Below, one piece after another: positions 34,439 through 46,839 of a DNA stretch of 64,000 nucleotides. Every line of letters begins with the position of its first letter. The stretch's first letter is position 1. A model generated the notes under the pieces. The model made no database searches and was not told the origin of the DNA. It was given only the letters and a program-made list of their open reading frames with translations. Made by a program: the position numbers and the translations under genes. Source of the stretch: Ananas comosus (taxonomy: Eukaryota > Streptophyta > Magnoliopsida > Poales > Bromeliaceae); assembly GCF_001540865.1 (NCBI RefSeq), contig NC_033623.1, forward strand, positions 3,109,067-3,173,066. Direction: 5' to 3'.

Positions 34439-37400
34439 CGCCCCCATAAGATCAAATCTTGTGATGCCAAGTCCTTGACAACACCAACTGAATTTCTCCA
34501 ATGGTAATGGTTTGGTGAAAATATCCGCAAGCTGGTTTTGAGTGGAAACATGTACCATCTGGATATTGCCGTTTGCCACTTGATCTCGAATAAAGTGGTG
34601 ACGGATCTCAATGTGCTTGGTGCGGCTGTGCTGCACCGGATTTTTTGCCGTTACAATCGTCGATTGGTTGCCACAATAGATGATCATCGGATCTGTTTGC
34701 TTCTGATACAAATCACATAGAATCCGTCGCAACCAGATTGCTTGACATGCTGCACTGGTGAGTGCAACATACTCGGCCTCAGAAGATGACAATGCCATTG
34801 TGTGTTGCTTCTTTGAGGACCAACACACTGTACTCGAACCGAGCTTGAACACGAACCCGCTTGTACTACTCCGATCATCAATAGAATCTGCCCAGTCACT
34901 ATCAGAAAAACCAAATAAAGAAAAATTGTTAGTTTTAGTGAACCGCAATCCATGATCACTAGTCCCCTTCAAATATCTCAATATCCGCTTCGCTGCGCCC
35001 ATGTGAATCTTGCTAGGATATTCTGTAAATCTTGACAGAACGCTCATTGCAAACATAATGTCCGGTCTAGTATGAACCACATATAATAAGCTCCCAATCA
35101 AACTCCTTCATTAGGGTCAACTTTTTCTGCACCGTCTTTAACTGAAAACTTCATATTGGTTCCCAGTGGATTTGTCACTGGATTACAATCCTTCAGTCCA
35201 AATCTGTCAAGCAAGTTAGATATATATTTCTTTTGCGACACAAAAATTTCGTTCTCCCCTTGTGTTATTTCAAGCCCCAAAAAATAATTCATCAAATCCA
35301 AATCAGTCATTTCAAACCCTTGTACCATATGATTTCTAAACTCATCAATCAACTTTTTAGAGTTACCAACATATATTAGGTCATTTACATAAAGACACAC
35401 GATCAAAATTTCTGTACCTTGGGTCTTCACATAAAGTGTGGGACCACTTTCACTTTGACTAAAACCGCCCTACAAAAAATGAGTATCAATTAGACTATAC
35501 CAATCCTGGGGTGCTTTCTTGAGGCCATAGAGTGTCTTCTTAAGCCTGTACACCTTCTCCTCCTTTTCTTTAACCTCATACCCCTGAGGTTGCTTAACCT
35601 AAACTTCATCATGCAAAACACCGTTTAAAAATACAGATTTAATATCAATCTGGAAAACCTTCCAACCAAATTGTGCTGCTAGAGCTAACACAGTTCTAAT
35701 AGTATCAAAACGTGCAACTGGAGTGAAAGTTTCGGGAAAATCAATACCTTCACATTGTAGATACCCTTTCACTACGATCCGCGCCTTTAATTTCTGAACC
35801 GATCCATCAAGTCTAAACTTGGTCTTGTAGACCCACTTTAGACCAAGTGCTTCTTTGTTCGAGGGTAGTTCTACAAGTTCCCAAGTCTGATTGCGCTCTA
35901 ATGCAGCCATCTCCTCATCCATTGCTTTGCACCACTCCGACGATTTAGCCGCATCTTCGAATCCTTCAGGTTCAAGCATCAAGCCAAATTGACATCTTTC
36001 TGTCCTTTCATATATCTCCCGAAGCGACCTTACCTTGGACGGCGTTGTTTCTCGTGTAGTTATCGAAGAACTTGCCGAAGAACAGGGTGTGTTTTGTGGG
36101 GTACTCTGAACTTCTTCCTCAGCCAATCTAATAGGACGACCCTGCAAAACTTCATTCCACTCCCAATCTTTTTGTTCATCAAAAATTACATCTCGACTGA
36201 TAATTAAAGAATTCGTAGTAGGATTAAAAAGTCTATATGCTTTACTTCTATCACTGTACCCCATAAAAAAACACTTTTGGGAATTGTCATCTAACTTCTC
36301 GCTTTTGAGATGGAAGATGAACAAAACCCATACACCCAAAAATTCTAAAATAATTTATCTTCGGCTTTCTTTCGGCCCAAGGTTCATACGGAGTAATACT
36401 CTCCAAAGATGATGTAGGACTCCGATTTAAAATGTGTGTTGCTATGGAGACCGCCTCCGCCCAAAACTTATTCGGTAATCCCTTTGCCTTCAACATGCTC
36501 TTCGCCATCTCGATGTGGGTTCTATTTTTTCTCTCCGCGACCCCATTTCTTTGTAGGGTGTAACTTGTTGCAACTGCCTAAAAATACCATGTGCTTCACA
36601 AAAAGCTTCAAATTCATTAGAAATAAATTCACCACTTATATCTATACGGAGAGTTTTAATTTGATAGCCCGATTCCTTCTCAACCATATTTTTGAATTTT
36701 TAAAAAGATGCGAAAGTATCAGACTTATGTTTAACAAAATCAACCCACGTCATATGGCTAAAATCGTCAACAAAAACAACAAAATAAAAATTATTATTCA
36801 AAGATGGTGTTTGCATTGGCCCCCAAACATCCACATGTACGAGGGCCAGAGGTTTCTTTGCTCTCCACGTGCTTTTCTTTGGAAACGGAGATCGATGATG
36901 CTTCCCTCGTATGCAACTTTCACAAATCGAGTCACTTGGTGCAATATGCGGCAATCCATCAATCATCTCCTTCTTATACAAGATCTCTAAACTTGTAAAA
37001 ACTTAGATGTCCGAATCTTTCATGCCACAACCAATTTTCATTAGTAGATACTCTCATAGCCAGATTTCGAAAATCATTATATAAAGGAAAAATTTTACTT
37101 TTCGCCATGGCAATTTCAGCAAACAATTCTGTTTTCTGTCTATCTTTAAAAATGAGGCATTTATAATTTTGAAAACCAAAGAATATTCAAAAGTAAGAAA
37201 TTGGCCAACACTAAATAAATTTGCATCCAAAACAGGAACATAAAGAATATCTGATATTTCTGTGATACCATTAAAGTTTACTTTTACAACTCCTTTACCA
37301 TGTGCTTCGCGAATACGACCATCTCCCATTTTTATCAGCCTTCGAATTGATTTGTCCAACTCGATAAATATATCTTCTCTTTTTGTCAAGTGAGCACTAC

Positions 37401-38277
37401 AACCACTATCCAAATACCAAATATTTTCTAAATTTGTATTTACGGTATAGCAAGCAAAAAGAACATCGGATTCAACATAGTTAGCATCAACTTGAGAATT
37501 ATTCTCCTTTTTCAATTGACAAAATCTTTCTATATGGTCATATTTCTTATAATAAAAACATTGGATATTCTTAAAGGTGTTACATCGTTCTGACCCATAG
37601 GATTTGTTGCTGTTTCGTTGATCTGACCCTCTAGATCTACCTCTCCCTCTATTTCCTTGACCATGACCACGACCTCTTCCACGATCACGTGATGAAGCTT
37701 GTCGACTGTAATCTACAACTCCTTTATCCCTATCTTTTGATTCATTCAAAAAAGCATTCTCCATAGAATTTTCATGAGGGTTGTCAATGCGATTCTCATG
37801 TGACAAAAGAGAGCCCAAAAGTTCGGTACAAGAAAATTTAGTAAAATTTTTCGACTCTTCAATAGCAGCCACAACATGATTATATTTAGGAGTCAAACTT
37901 CGTAAAATTTTTTCACCAACCTTTCGATCCGACAAATCTTCACCATATGAACACATAGTGGTTACTAGTTCCATAACTTTTGAGAAAAAAGAATGAACAT
38001 TTTCATTTTCTTGCATAAAAGTAGTCTCAAATTTACTCCGTAAAGTTTGAAGTTTGACTCTTAGTACTTTTGAACTGACCTGATACTTCTTCTGTAGCGT
38101 ATCCCACGCTTCCTTTGATTTTGTCGCAGCAACAATGTGCGAAAAAATCGATTCATCGATGGCCTGCTGGATGAAGAAAAGAGCCTTCGAGTCCTTCTTC
38201 ATATTTTCTGGGGTAGCATCCATGTACCCCTTCTCCACAAGATCCCATAGATCTTGTGATCGTAGCATCGTCTTCAT
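34433..38277 (-). pseudogene. Degenerate copia gag-pol polyprotein
   Basis: The gag part (38277 to about 37480) has the UBN2-like core (SKEAWDTLQKKY, NVHSFFSKVMELV) and an Arg/Gly-rich region. Its zinc knuckle reads CFYYKKYDHIERFC, so the second Cys is lost. Protease has WYLDSGCSAHL. Integrase pieces (36981-36287) include CESCIRGKHHRSPF, HVDVWGP and VDDFSHMTWV. RT pieces (36339-35599, 35430-35098) include the fingers (WVYKTKFRLDGSVQKLKARI), QIDIKSVFLNG and LIVCLYVNDLIYVG, where the catalytic YVDD has become YVND. RNase H (35101-34433) has SDSDWADSIDDRSSTSG and SSSEAEYVAL, but a catalytic Asp in YCDNQS has become Gly. The element is inactive. Confidence 0.92.
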
Positions 38278-38416
38278 CTTGAGGCACTAGAAATCATAGT
38301 TCTCCCCTTTGAAAATGGGAAGAGTAGTTTGGGATCCGACAACCCCGCTGATCGCCATCGACGTAGCCTTCTCTCACGAATCCTGACTCTCTGAATCCTG
38401 ACTCTCTAATACCACT

Positions 38417-38664
38417 TGTTATGGCGGTAATCAATAAAACAATAAAATGAAGCGAATAATTTTATTAATGTGGAGAATAATCAATAGATTCGCGGTGCAC
38501 TTGTTCTACATAGTTTTAGCCTTTTATAGTGCATATGGATAACAAAAAAAACAAAATCTAAACTAATTTAACAACTTAAAGAAAAAAATCTAAACTGATT
38601 AACAAAATCCCTGATAACAAATCTAACTAAAAAACTAATTAACAATTTGATCTTATCTTCAACA
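38417..38664 (-). repeat. 5' LTR of the 34-38 kb copia element
   Basis: 248 bp, matching 34194-34438 with several substitutions and small indels. The primer site lies directly to its left. Confidence 0.9.
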
Positions 38665-38669
38665 AGAAG

Positions 38670-39349
38670 TGCCCTTCGAGATGGACACCATGTGGCTAGC
38701 CAAGTGGCACCCATCTGCAGGCAATCCCAAATGGACATTTTGTTACTGCCTCCACACAAAATCTTTTGTGCTGACAGCACGAGAAATAGCTTCTTAGTTG
38801 GAAATTCTAAAATAAATGAAATTAAATTTTTGAATGAAGATATATGTCGACTATATATTTCCCAATAAGACAGATGAAATTAAACGTCATAACTTAAGTT
38901 AGAGAGAAAATAATAATAACAATAATGTTTGGTTAGGGATGTGGAAGGAGATTTATTAAAGTTATGACGTTTGTTTTGTATGTTTTGAAATATCTATAAA
39001 GCAGTGCTGCATTACGAAATTAATTAACTAAATAAATCCACAGAGGACTAATCTCATTACATAACTTGCAGGGGAGAGAGAATTATAATCATTTTTTTTT
39101 TCAAAATTCTATGTTACCTCTCATATCTCGAATCCATCGCATTCTTTTTTATTAAATTTTCGGCACCTTTTACAATTTGAATTCCAATTAAAAATTAATA
39201 AAATAATAATAAAAATAATAATTGACCTCTACAGTGTGATTTTCTCACTTGGACTTAGATCAATCCTCCTACTCCAAATATATTATCGCTCTTCAAATCA
39301 CTTACGAAGCTTAGAAATCTAATAAGTTTGCATGGTGGTACTTTTACTT
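38670..39349. other. AT-rich intergenic region
   Basis: Nothing supported beyond short simple repeats (AATAATAATAAT near 38910 and 39205). Confidence 0.4.
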
Positions 39350-39618
39350 GTACTTGTGTGAGGAAGTGAATTCTCGAAATACGAGAGTTAGACTTCGTTT
39401 AGAATCGACCAAGGGTTGTGTTGGTGTCCTTCGGAAAGGCTGAAGGGGGTCTAAATCACCAAAAGTGCAATGAAAACGAGTCCACGAGAGCAAACAGTGC
39501 AAATCTGCACTCTGGCAGATCTGCTCTCGGGGATCGGTCCCTGGTGGGAGGGACCGGTCCCTGAACGTGGTCTGGCAGGGTCTGCTCTCAGGGACCAGCC
39601 CCTGGTAGGGAGAGACCG
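39350..39618 (+). mobile_element. 5' part of a gypsy LTR (C type), truncated by another LTR
   Basis: Order of words (ACCAAGG, CCTTCGGAAAGGCTGAAGG, AAATCACCAAAAGTGCA, then GGGACCGGTCCC palindromes at 39541-39570) matches the first ~250 bp of the gypsy LTR starting at 43642. It ends where the reverse-oriented LTR begins at 39619. Confidence 0.6.
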
Positions 39619-42270
39619 TGTCACGCCCCAGGACAGATACCAATTTGGGCCGGCCTGAGCACGTCAAACAGACGCCGAACGGACAGAGTTTTCCCTGTCC
39701 GCCCAAGGCTCATCACATGTACATTTTTAAAAAAAAGTGCACTAGCGGAAACATACAAACACAGCTTACACGAGGGTAAGCAATAGCCACGAGTGAAAGA
39801 AAAGAAGCTAACATTCACTTGTACTATGATTCAATTTAGATCATATACATTAAGTCCAACTTGTACATTTTCAAATTTCCTTACATTTCATTACATCTTT
39901 ACATCATTTCTTTCTTACATCACATTTACCTCAAAAGAGAGCTTTTCATTCTTTTCTTTACATCATTTATCATCAAATACAAAAGATGATCATAGGGTAC
40001 TCTACTACAAAATACAAGCCCAACTAGGGTGGCCTCTGGCTAAGGTGCGATACCTTTACCGCGATCGCTCACCAGCTCACTCGGTCCCGGCTCTGTGAAA
40101 ATAGTGGGGTGAGAACTACAACAAAGTTTCCAGTGGGTTCGGCCTCAATCTCACCGAGTTTCCCACTAGGACTAACTCAGGCATAGTAGAAAGGATAAGC
40201 TGAATATAGTAACCAATCTATAATATGATGCTAATATGTTTGAACAATAAGCAGAAAATATGCTCAACATTAACATATGCAGATTATGCAAGTTCTTTTG
40301 TTCTTTTCACTTTATACTTTGTCTTTGTTCTTTGTTCTTTGCTCTTTGTTCTTTAATCTCAAGGCTAACCCGGGGGTTTCGCCACATTAACTTGCTTCAC
40401 ATTAAGTCCATCATCGCGGGCCCTCAGCTTCCTCCCGCTAAGACCGTCCTCGGGTTTACTCCAACCCGTGTGCAAAAACTCCGGAGGGCATCGCCCGAGG
40501 GGGAGCGACCGCCTCGAGCACGGAACTCATAGCAAGTATAATCGAATCCTTAACTCTAAGGATTATAAGTTCAATCATGTCATTACACTAACTCTAGTGT
40601 TCTTTTCTTCACTTTATGTTGCTACTCTAGCAATCATGGTTCTTTACATTTCTTTACCTTTGGCTATCTCTAACAATCATGTTCTTTACTCTTTGCGCAT
40701 TCTTTATGCCCCACATTATATTTACTTTAGTTATTGTCATTACTTTGTACATCACATTGATTCTTTGCCTCACACTAACTCTAGTGTCACTTTACTTTAC
40801 ATTATCGAATGCCACTCGATCTATGTCTTATTGTGTCACTCTGTTCTTTCGCCTCACTTTGGCACTCACATTTTCTCTCATGCATATATATATATAGGGT
40901 CTTTGACATTCATAAGGTTCTTAGTCATCACATTACGCAAGTTGTACTCACAATCATGCGACATCACATTTTCATCATCGCTTTACCCTAAAATGCATGC
41001 AACAATGTATATACATATGCTCAATTGAATGACACGTTAGGCATAGAGAGAAGTTCAACGAGTTTGAAAAGCACCACCCACCTCGTAGGTTCTCAAAGGT
41101 GCTCCAATGATTTTCCTGGGATTTTTAGGCTTCTCGTTCTTTACCTGCGGCAAAACGAAGCCAACTTAGGCCATTTTGCCCATAACTTTTCATAGACTTT
41201 TCGTAACGCTAATCCGAGCGCACCAACGCGTCGGAAATACCCCCAATTAGGTTTCTAGAGGGTCAATTGCACTTAGAAATTCCCATGAGCAAAAGCCCCA
41301 ATTTGGGTGCCCTAGCTCCATAGCATCATCAAACCTAAGGTTTGATCTCAAAGAGAGGCAAAAGTAGCTTCATTATACTCTAAAGAGTCCATCTAAACCA
41401 TCTTTAATTCAATCCAAACCCTAGTTTGGATTCTACCATGAGAGGGGTCAAGCTCACCTTCAAGCTTTACCCATTACCCCCATTTCATGGTTTTGATCTC
41501 TAAAGAAGCAAAAGAAAAGCTTCAAATACTCTAAGGTTCTATAAAAACCATCTTTGCTCTAATCCAAACCCTAGTTTGGAATTTAATCATGAGAAGAGGC
41601 AAAGCTTACCTCTAAGCTTGCTCCTTTCTTGCCCTAGAGAGGAGGAAGATGAAGTTGCTTCACTCCACTAGCTTTTTCTCCACTTTCTTCTTCTTCTTTT
41701 CCTTCTTTTTCCTTCTCTTCTTCTTCTTCTCCTTTTTGTCTTCTAGAGAGAGAAAGAGATATGAGAGTGGGAGAGGGAGTGAAATGAGAGAAATATCTCA
41801 TTTACCCTCTTACTATACTCAATGGGTTGCCAAAATGCAAATAAACCCCTCAACTTTCACTTTAATACCCTGCCCGAACTGGGCAGTTCGCGCAGGCGGG
41901 GACCGGTCTCTCCTTTAGGGACCGGTTCCCGAAGGCTCTCCCCGCGCAGCCAGAGCTGCTGCGCGCAGGGCAACCAGTCTCTCTCTTTGGGGGACCGGTC
42001 TCTCGGGGACCGGTCTCTCAGGCAGGGACCGGTTCCCGAGAGCTAGTTTCTCAGGACTTAGCCGATTTTTCGGCTGTCTCATTTTATACGCGTTCGGGGA
42101 CCGGTCTCTCCCACGAGGGACCGGTCCCCGAGAGCTCAAAATCTGTAGTTTTGCAGAATTTGATTCTTTAGCTCTCGAAAATCTTCCACAACGCACTTTT
42201 GATCATTTTAACACCTTCGGACTTTCCGAAGTGTACCATCCTCGCACTTTGGTCAATTTGACTAAAGTTC
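39619..42270 (-). mobile_element. Gypsy LTR 'C', reverse orientation, up to the assembly gap
   Basis: On the + strand it starts TGTCACGCCCC and runs 2652 bp to the N gap. It is the inverted counterpart of 43642-46293; the last bases before the gap align to within a few bases of that LTR's start. It contains the conserved block GGTGAGAACTAC...CCAGTGGG near 40107-40136, a pyrimidine-rich tract (41675-41740) and many GGGACCGGT-type palindromes at 41895-42130. There is no gene: all open frames here are LTR sequence. Confidence 0.85.
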
Positions 42271-42370
42271 NNNNNNNNNNNNNNNNNNNNNNNNNNNNNN
42301 NNNNNNNNNNNNNNNNNNNNNNNNNNNNNNNNNNNNNNNNNNNNNNNNNNNNNNNNNNNNNNNNNNNNNN
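42271..42370. other. Assembly gap (100 N)
   Basis: Exactly 100 unknown bases, located at the junction between the reverse gypsy LTR and the integrase relic. Confidence 0.99.
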
Positions 42371-43641
42371 CTCGTATGAAAAGAGTAACTTGGGGAGTGC
42401 GTGCGCAAGGTCTTAACGTGCCAACAAGTAAAATTGAGCGCCGATTCCGGGGGAAAGCTACAAAGTCTACAATTTCCGTTTGGAAATGGGAAATATAAGA
42501 TGGACTTTGTTACCGGTTTGCCTCGAACACAAGGCGGGACACGATGCAATATGGGTATGTGGATCTTACTGACAAAGTCGGCACACTTCATTGCCGATAC
42601 ATACTACGGTGCTCGGGAGACAAGCTTAGCGCAAGGTGGATATCTCGACGATTCTTTGAGGACTTCATGGCGGCTTCCAGTATCGTCGTGTCGATCGCGA
42701 CCCGGTTCAGCATCCCACTTTTGGAGGTCTGCAGACGCACTAGGCTCATGGCTCGACTTATAGTACAGCATTTCATCCTCAAATGATGGACGTCGGAGGA
42801 CCAATACATAATCCCTGGAGGTCTTACTTCGGCGTGTGCTACTAGATTATAAAGGAGCAGATGGCATGATTTCTTGCTATGGCGGAGTTCGCCTACAATA
42901 ACAGTATCAATGAGAATATAGCGATGGCGCCTTTTGAGGCACTATTATGGTCGAAAGTTTCGTTTCCTATCATTCGGCAGCGATGTGGGCGATGAGCAGC
43001 GGTTCTGGCCCTGATGTGGTGTCGGGAGGCGGGAAGAAAAAGTTCGCACTTGCCCGGTCAACGTATTGGCGATGGCGCAATCTCGGAAAAGAGTTATGCC
43101 GACAGAGAGAAGGATTAGAGTTCGCGATTGGGACCGTGTAGTATGCTTGAGAGTATCGCCATATGCGAGGAGTTAAACGGATTTGGTCTGTCCGGGGTGG
43201 GAAATTGACAGTTCCCCGTGGTTATGTCAGGACCATTCGAGGATATTGGAGCGTGGTGGGGTGCGTGGCATACAGTCGGCCACTACCACCGAGACTGCGC
43301 GCGGGAGGTTCACAATGTGTTTCATGTGTCGAATTCGAAAGTATATCAAACACGGCAATGTTATTGGAGTATGAGCCGTGGAGCTTCTGAGGTAATATGT
43401 CTATGAGAGTACCCGTTAGCATCTCGTCGAGAAGTTAAGAAGTTGTGGTCGGCCAAAATTCAATATGTAAAGTCCAATGGAGCAACACGCGGAGCGGGAA
43501 GCCACTTGGGAACTCAGGAGTCGATGACGGAAAGCAGTAGTACGCATCTATTTGGAATCGACGAGTTGTAAGTATGCGTAATTTCGCGGACGACATTATT
43601 TTAAGCGGTGAGAATTGTATTACGAAATTCGGAAAATAAAA
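42371..43641 (+). pseudogene. Gypsy integrase and C-terminal domain relic
   Basis: Fragments of a chromovirus-type gypsy polyprotein in all three frames: MDFVTGLPRTQGG (integrase core start), TKSAHFIA, SHFWRS, then AEFAYNNS and MAPFEA. These are followed by the C-terminal GPY/F-like region (RVSPMRGVK, VGPFEILERVG, LPPRL, VHNVFHVS), all interrupted every few tens of bases by 1-2 bp indels. The order leads directly into the LTR at 43642, so this is the 3' end of a gypsy element. The indel density is far higher than in the other dead elements nearby. Confidence 0.82.
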
Positions 43642-46293
43642 TGTCAAACTTGAGTGTCAAGTGACCAAAGTGCGAGGAATGAACATTCGGATAAGTCGAA
43701 GGTGTTAAAATGATTAAAGTTGTTTGTGAAGAATTTTCGAGAAGCACAAGAATTGAATCTGCAAACTGCAGATTTTCAGTCTGCTCGGGACCGAGCGTCC
43801 CTGAAGAGGAGAAGACCGCGTCCCCGAATGGTGCAGAATTGAGGCAAAGCCGAAAATGGTAAGTCACGCCTGGAAAGGAAGCCTCGGAAACCGGTCTTGC
43901 CGAGAGACGGTCCCCAGAGACCGGTCCATAGGGAGAGACCGTGCTGCGCGCAGGCAGCTCTGTCGGCAGCGTGGACGTTCGAACCGTCCCTGTTCGGGCG
44001 AGACCGGTCATCTGCGACTGCGCGGAGATGCCCATATCGGGCAGTGTACTTAAAAGTGAAGTTAGGGGTTTAATAGCCCAATTTTCAACCATAGAGCTAT
44101 GTATGGGACCGTAAATGAGCAAATTTCTCTCATTTCTCAACCCTTCTCACCTCCTTTCTCTCCCTCTCTCTCTCTAGAAGACAAAGAGAAGAAGAAGAAA
44201 GGCAAAGGAAGGAGAAGAAGAGAGGAAGAAGTGCGAAGAGAAGAGGAAGAAAGTGAAGAACTCGCTTCTCCTTCATCTCATAGCTTGAAGAAAGAGGGAG
44301 AAGCTTTGAGGTAAGCTTTGATCCCAAGTGTAGTAAAACCTTAGAATGAGGGTTTGAATGAACCAGAAATGGTTTTTTATGGAATGCTAGTAGTTTTTGA
44401 AGCTTTTTTTGCTTCTAAAGAGATCAAAAACTAGTTTGTTATATAGGTGAGTTTGGGCCACCTCTAATGGGTGAGAAAATCCAAACTAGGTTTTGGAAGC
44501 TAGAATGTTTTAGTAGATCTAGTTAGAGGTATTAAGAAGCTACTTTGCTTCCCATGAGATAAAACCCTAGGATTCTGATAATACATTGGAGCTAGGGCAC
44601 CCAAATTGGGGCTTTTGCTCATAGCGGGGTTCTTAGTGAATTGCCCTCTAGAACCTAATGGGGTCCGGATTTACGACGCGTTGGTGCCGCTGGAAATAGC
44701 CTTCGAAGTGTATGGTAAGTTATGGAGCCAATATAAGCCTAATTATGGCTTCGTTTATGCGCAGGATGAAAGAAAAAACATCTAAAAATTCTGAGAAAAC
44801 GCGGGCACCCTAAGAGACTACAAGGGGTGGAGAGTTGCGTCTTTCCAAACTCATTGAAATTTTCTATGCCTAATCGTGTCTTCTTGAGCATATGTCTAAT
44901 ATATGTTGCATGCATTTTAGGGTAAATTATGATGAATGTTGTGATGATGCATGATTGTGACCACAACTTGCATGATGAGATGGTTGAGAACTACATAATT
45001 CAAAACCCTAGATGTATGCATGAGAGAAAGTTGGGCACCCAAGTGCAGCAAAAGAACATGTAGTGGCCCAATGAGACACTAATCGAGTGGCATTTAAAGT
45101 AAAGTTAAAGAGACACTAGAGTTAGTGATGATGCAAAGATACAACGGTATAATGGTAAAGAATGATGAATGGACAATGTACTAAAGTTAATTAATAGTGG
45201 GGAATAAGGGATATAATTGTAGAGTTGCAAAGTAAGAAGGACGTAAAGAATGTGATTGCCATTGAGTTTGCAACAAATAAGTGATGTAAAGACACTAGTA
45301 GCTAGTGCTAATGTCATGATTGAACTGTATAATCTTTTGAGCTTAGGATATGATCCATACTTGTATGAGGTTCGCTGTCGAGGGTGGTCGCTTCGCCTCG
45401 GGCGATGCGCCCCGAGTTATGACATCGGTCGTGGAGTACGAAGAACGGCTGCTGTTGTTTTCTTCAGCTGTTCGAGAAGTTCCTGCGATATGGACTTAAT
45501 GTGAAGCAAGTTAAGGTGGCGAAACCCCCGGGTTAGCTTGAGAATTAAAGAAACAAAGAGTAACGAAACAGGACAAGAGACAAGAACAGAGTAATGTGAA
45601 AAGAATATGAAAGAACATGCATAACCTGCATTTATTTAATGTTGAGGGCATATTTTGTGTATTTTGTTCAGGGTATTTAGCATCATGTTATAGATTGGTT
45701 TAGCTATATCCTATTGTTCCTTTCTATTATGCTGAGTTAGTCCTAGTGGGAAAGTCGCGTGATGTTGGGCCGAACCCATGAGGAACTTTGTTGTATAGTT
45801 TCACCCTACTATTTACCACAGAGCGGGACCGAGCGAGCCGGCGAGCGACGGACGGTAAAGGAATGGCCCTAGTATGGAGCACCACAGTTGGTTATGTTGT
45901 AGTAAAGTACTTATCATATTTTTGTATTGAGATTGAGTTAATAGCAAGAGAACGAATGTAATCTTCATTTTGAGATAAATGTGAGGTAAGAGTAAAGACA
46001 TGAGAATGATGAATGAATGTAAGATTGTCGATAAATACTAGTGATATGCAATGTAATGATCAAAACTGAATCACAGTACAAGTGAATGCTTTAGTTTCCT
46101 TTTCTTCTCACAATGGCTATTGTTACCCTCGTGTAGCCGTTTGTGTTTTTCCGCTCTAGTGCTCTTTCTCTATTGATTGAAAAATGATGATGTTATTGAT
46201 GAGCCTTGGGCGGATAGGGGAAACTCTGTCCGTTCGGCGTCTGTTTGACGTGCTCGGGTCGGGCCAAATTGGCATCGGTCCCGGGGCGTGACA
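43642..46293 (+). mobile_element. 3' LTR of the gypsy 'C' relic
   Basis: Begins TGTCAAACTTGAGTG after an A/G-rich tract and ends CCCGGGGCGTGACA, 2652 bp. It is the inverted homologue of 39619-42270. ACCGGT/GACCG palindromic words lie at about 43790-44010, the purine-rich tract at 44165-44250, and the conserved block near 45755-45815. Confidence 0.85.
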
Positions 46294-46312
46294 ACAACTG
46301 TGCCCTACGGAA

Positions 46313-46588
46313 GGCGGTGAATGGTTCACCGTCTTAAATAAGACGGTGAATGATTCACCGTCTTTAGTGTAAAATCCCACCGAGCAAAATTTGGCTAAGT
46401 CCTGGAGTCGGGGTTAAAATACAGATAAGACGGTGAATGGTTCACCGTCTTATCAGTGCTGCACTAAAGACGGTGAACCATTTACCGCCTTTAGTGCAAA
46501 CAGCCCCCAGTTCAGGACCTAGCCAATTTTTTCTGGCATTCAAGGATTTTGCACTAAAGGCGGTGAACTATTCACCGCCTTTAGTGCA
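46313..46588. repeat. Array of five hairpins (GACGGTGAA/TTCACCGTC family)
   Basis: Palindromic units lie at 46313-46335, 46340-46364, 46425-46453, 46461-46497 and 46550-46588. The last is perfect: an 18-base arm TGCACTAAAGGCGGTGAA, loop CTA, and the full reverse complement. Others keep arms of 9-13 bases with TGG, TGA or CCA-type loops. The array lies between gypsy LTR C and the 3' end of the PMD gene and is likely the subterminal or terminal region of the DNA transposon carrying the PMD and MULE genes. Confidence 0.85.
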
Positions 46589-46839
46589 GACAGCAGCAAT
46601 CCCCTTTTCTAGTTCGATTTTAAAAACAATTTGAACAAGTTTGAGGCAAAAATTTTTACGAGAACAAATATTCAAACAAGAAACACAACAAGATGAGTGG
46701 AATAACAAGAGACAATCAACCGGATAAAAATATCAACAAAAACATAGACATATATACAAATATGAAGTAAATAAAGTCATATATAATATTATACAAAGTA
46801 TTCGATCTAAATCAACAAGATACAATCAGCAAGATACAA

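Larger units (their letters stand above)
34194..38664 (-). mobile_element. Copia element, structurally complete, - strand
   Basis: A 4.47 kb element with LTRs 34194-34438 (245 bp) and 38417-38664 (248 bp), both TGTTATGGCGG...CTTCAACA on the + strand. Flanks are AAAAG and AGAAG (four of five match). Reading on the - strand, a primer-site variant (TGGTATTAGAG) follows the right LTR and a purine tract (TATGGGGGCG) precedes the left LTR. Gag, protease, integrase, RT and RNase H are all present in copia order but split by frameshifts and stops. LTRs are roughly 93% alike by eye. Confidence 0.93.

Noticed and set aside
41649..41918. Ser/Phe-rich open frame in gypsy LTR C
   Set aside because: Low-complexity translation of a pyrimidine-rich LTR tract; the inverted LTR copy does not keep it open.
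46313..46588. Interpretation of the hairpin array as CACTA subterminal repeats
   Set aside because: Possible, but no CACTA terminus (CACTAC...) is present beside it and the adjacent coding genes are MULE and PMD, so I left the superfamily open.
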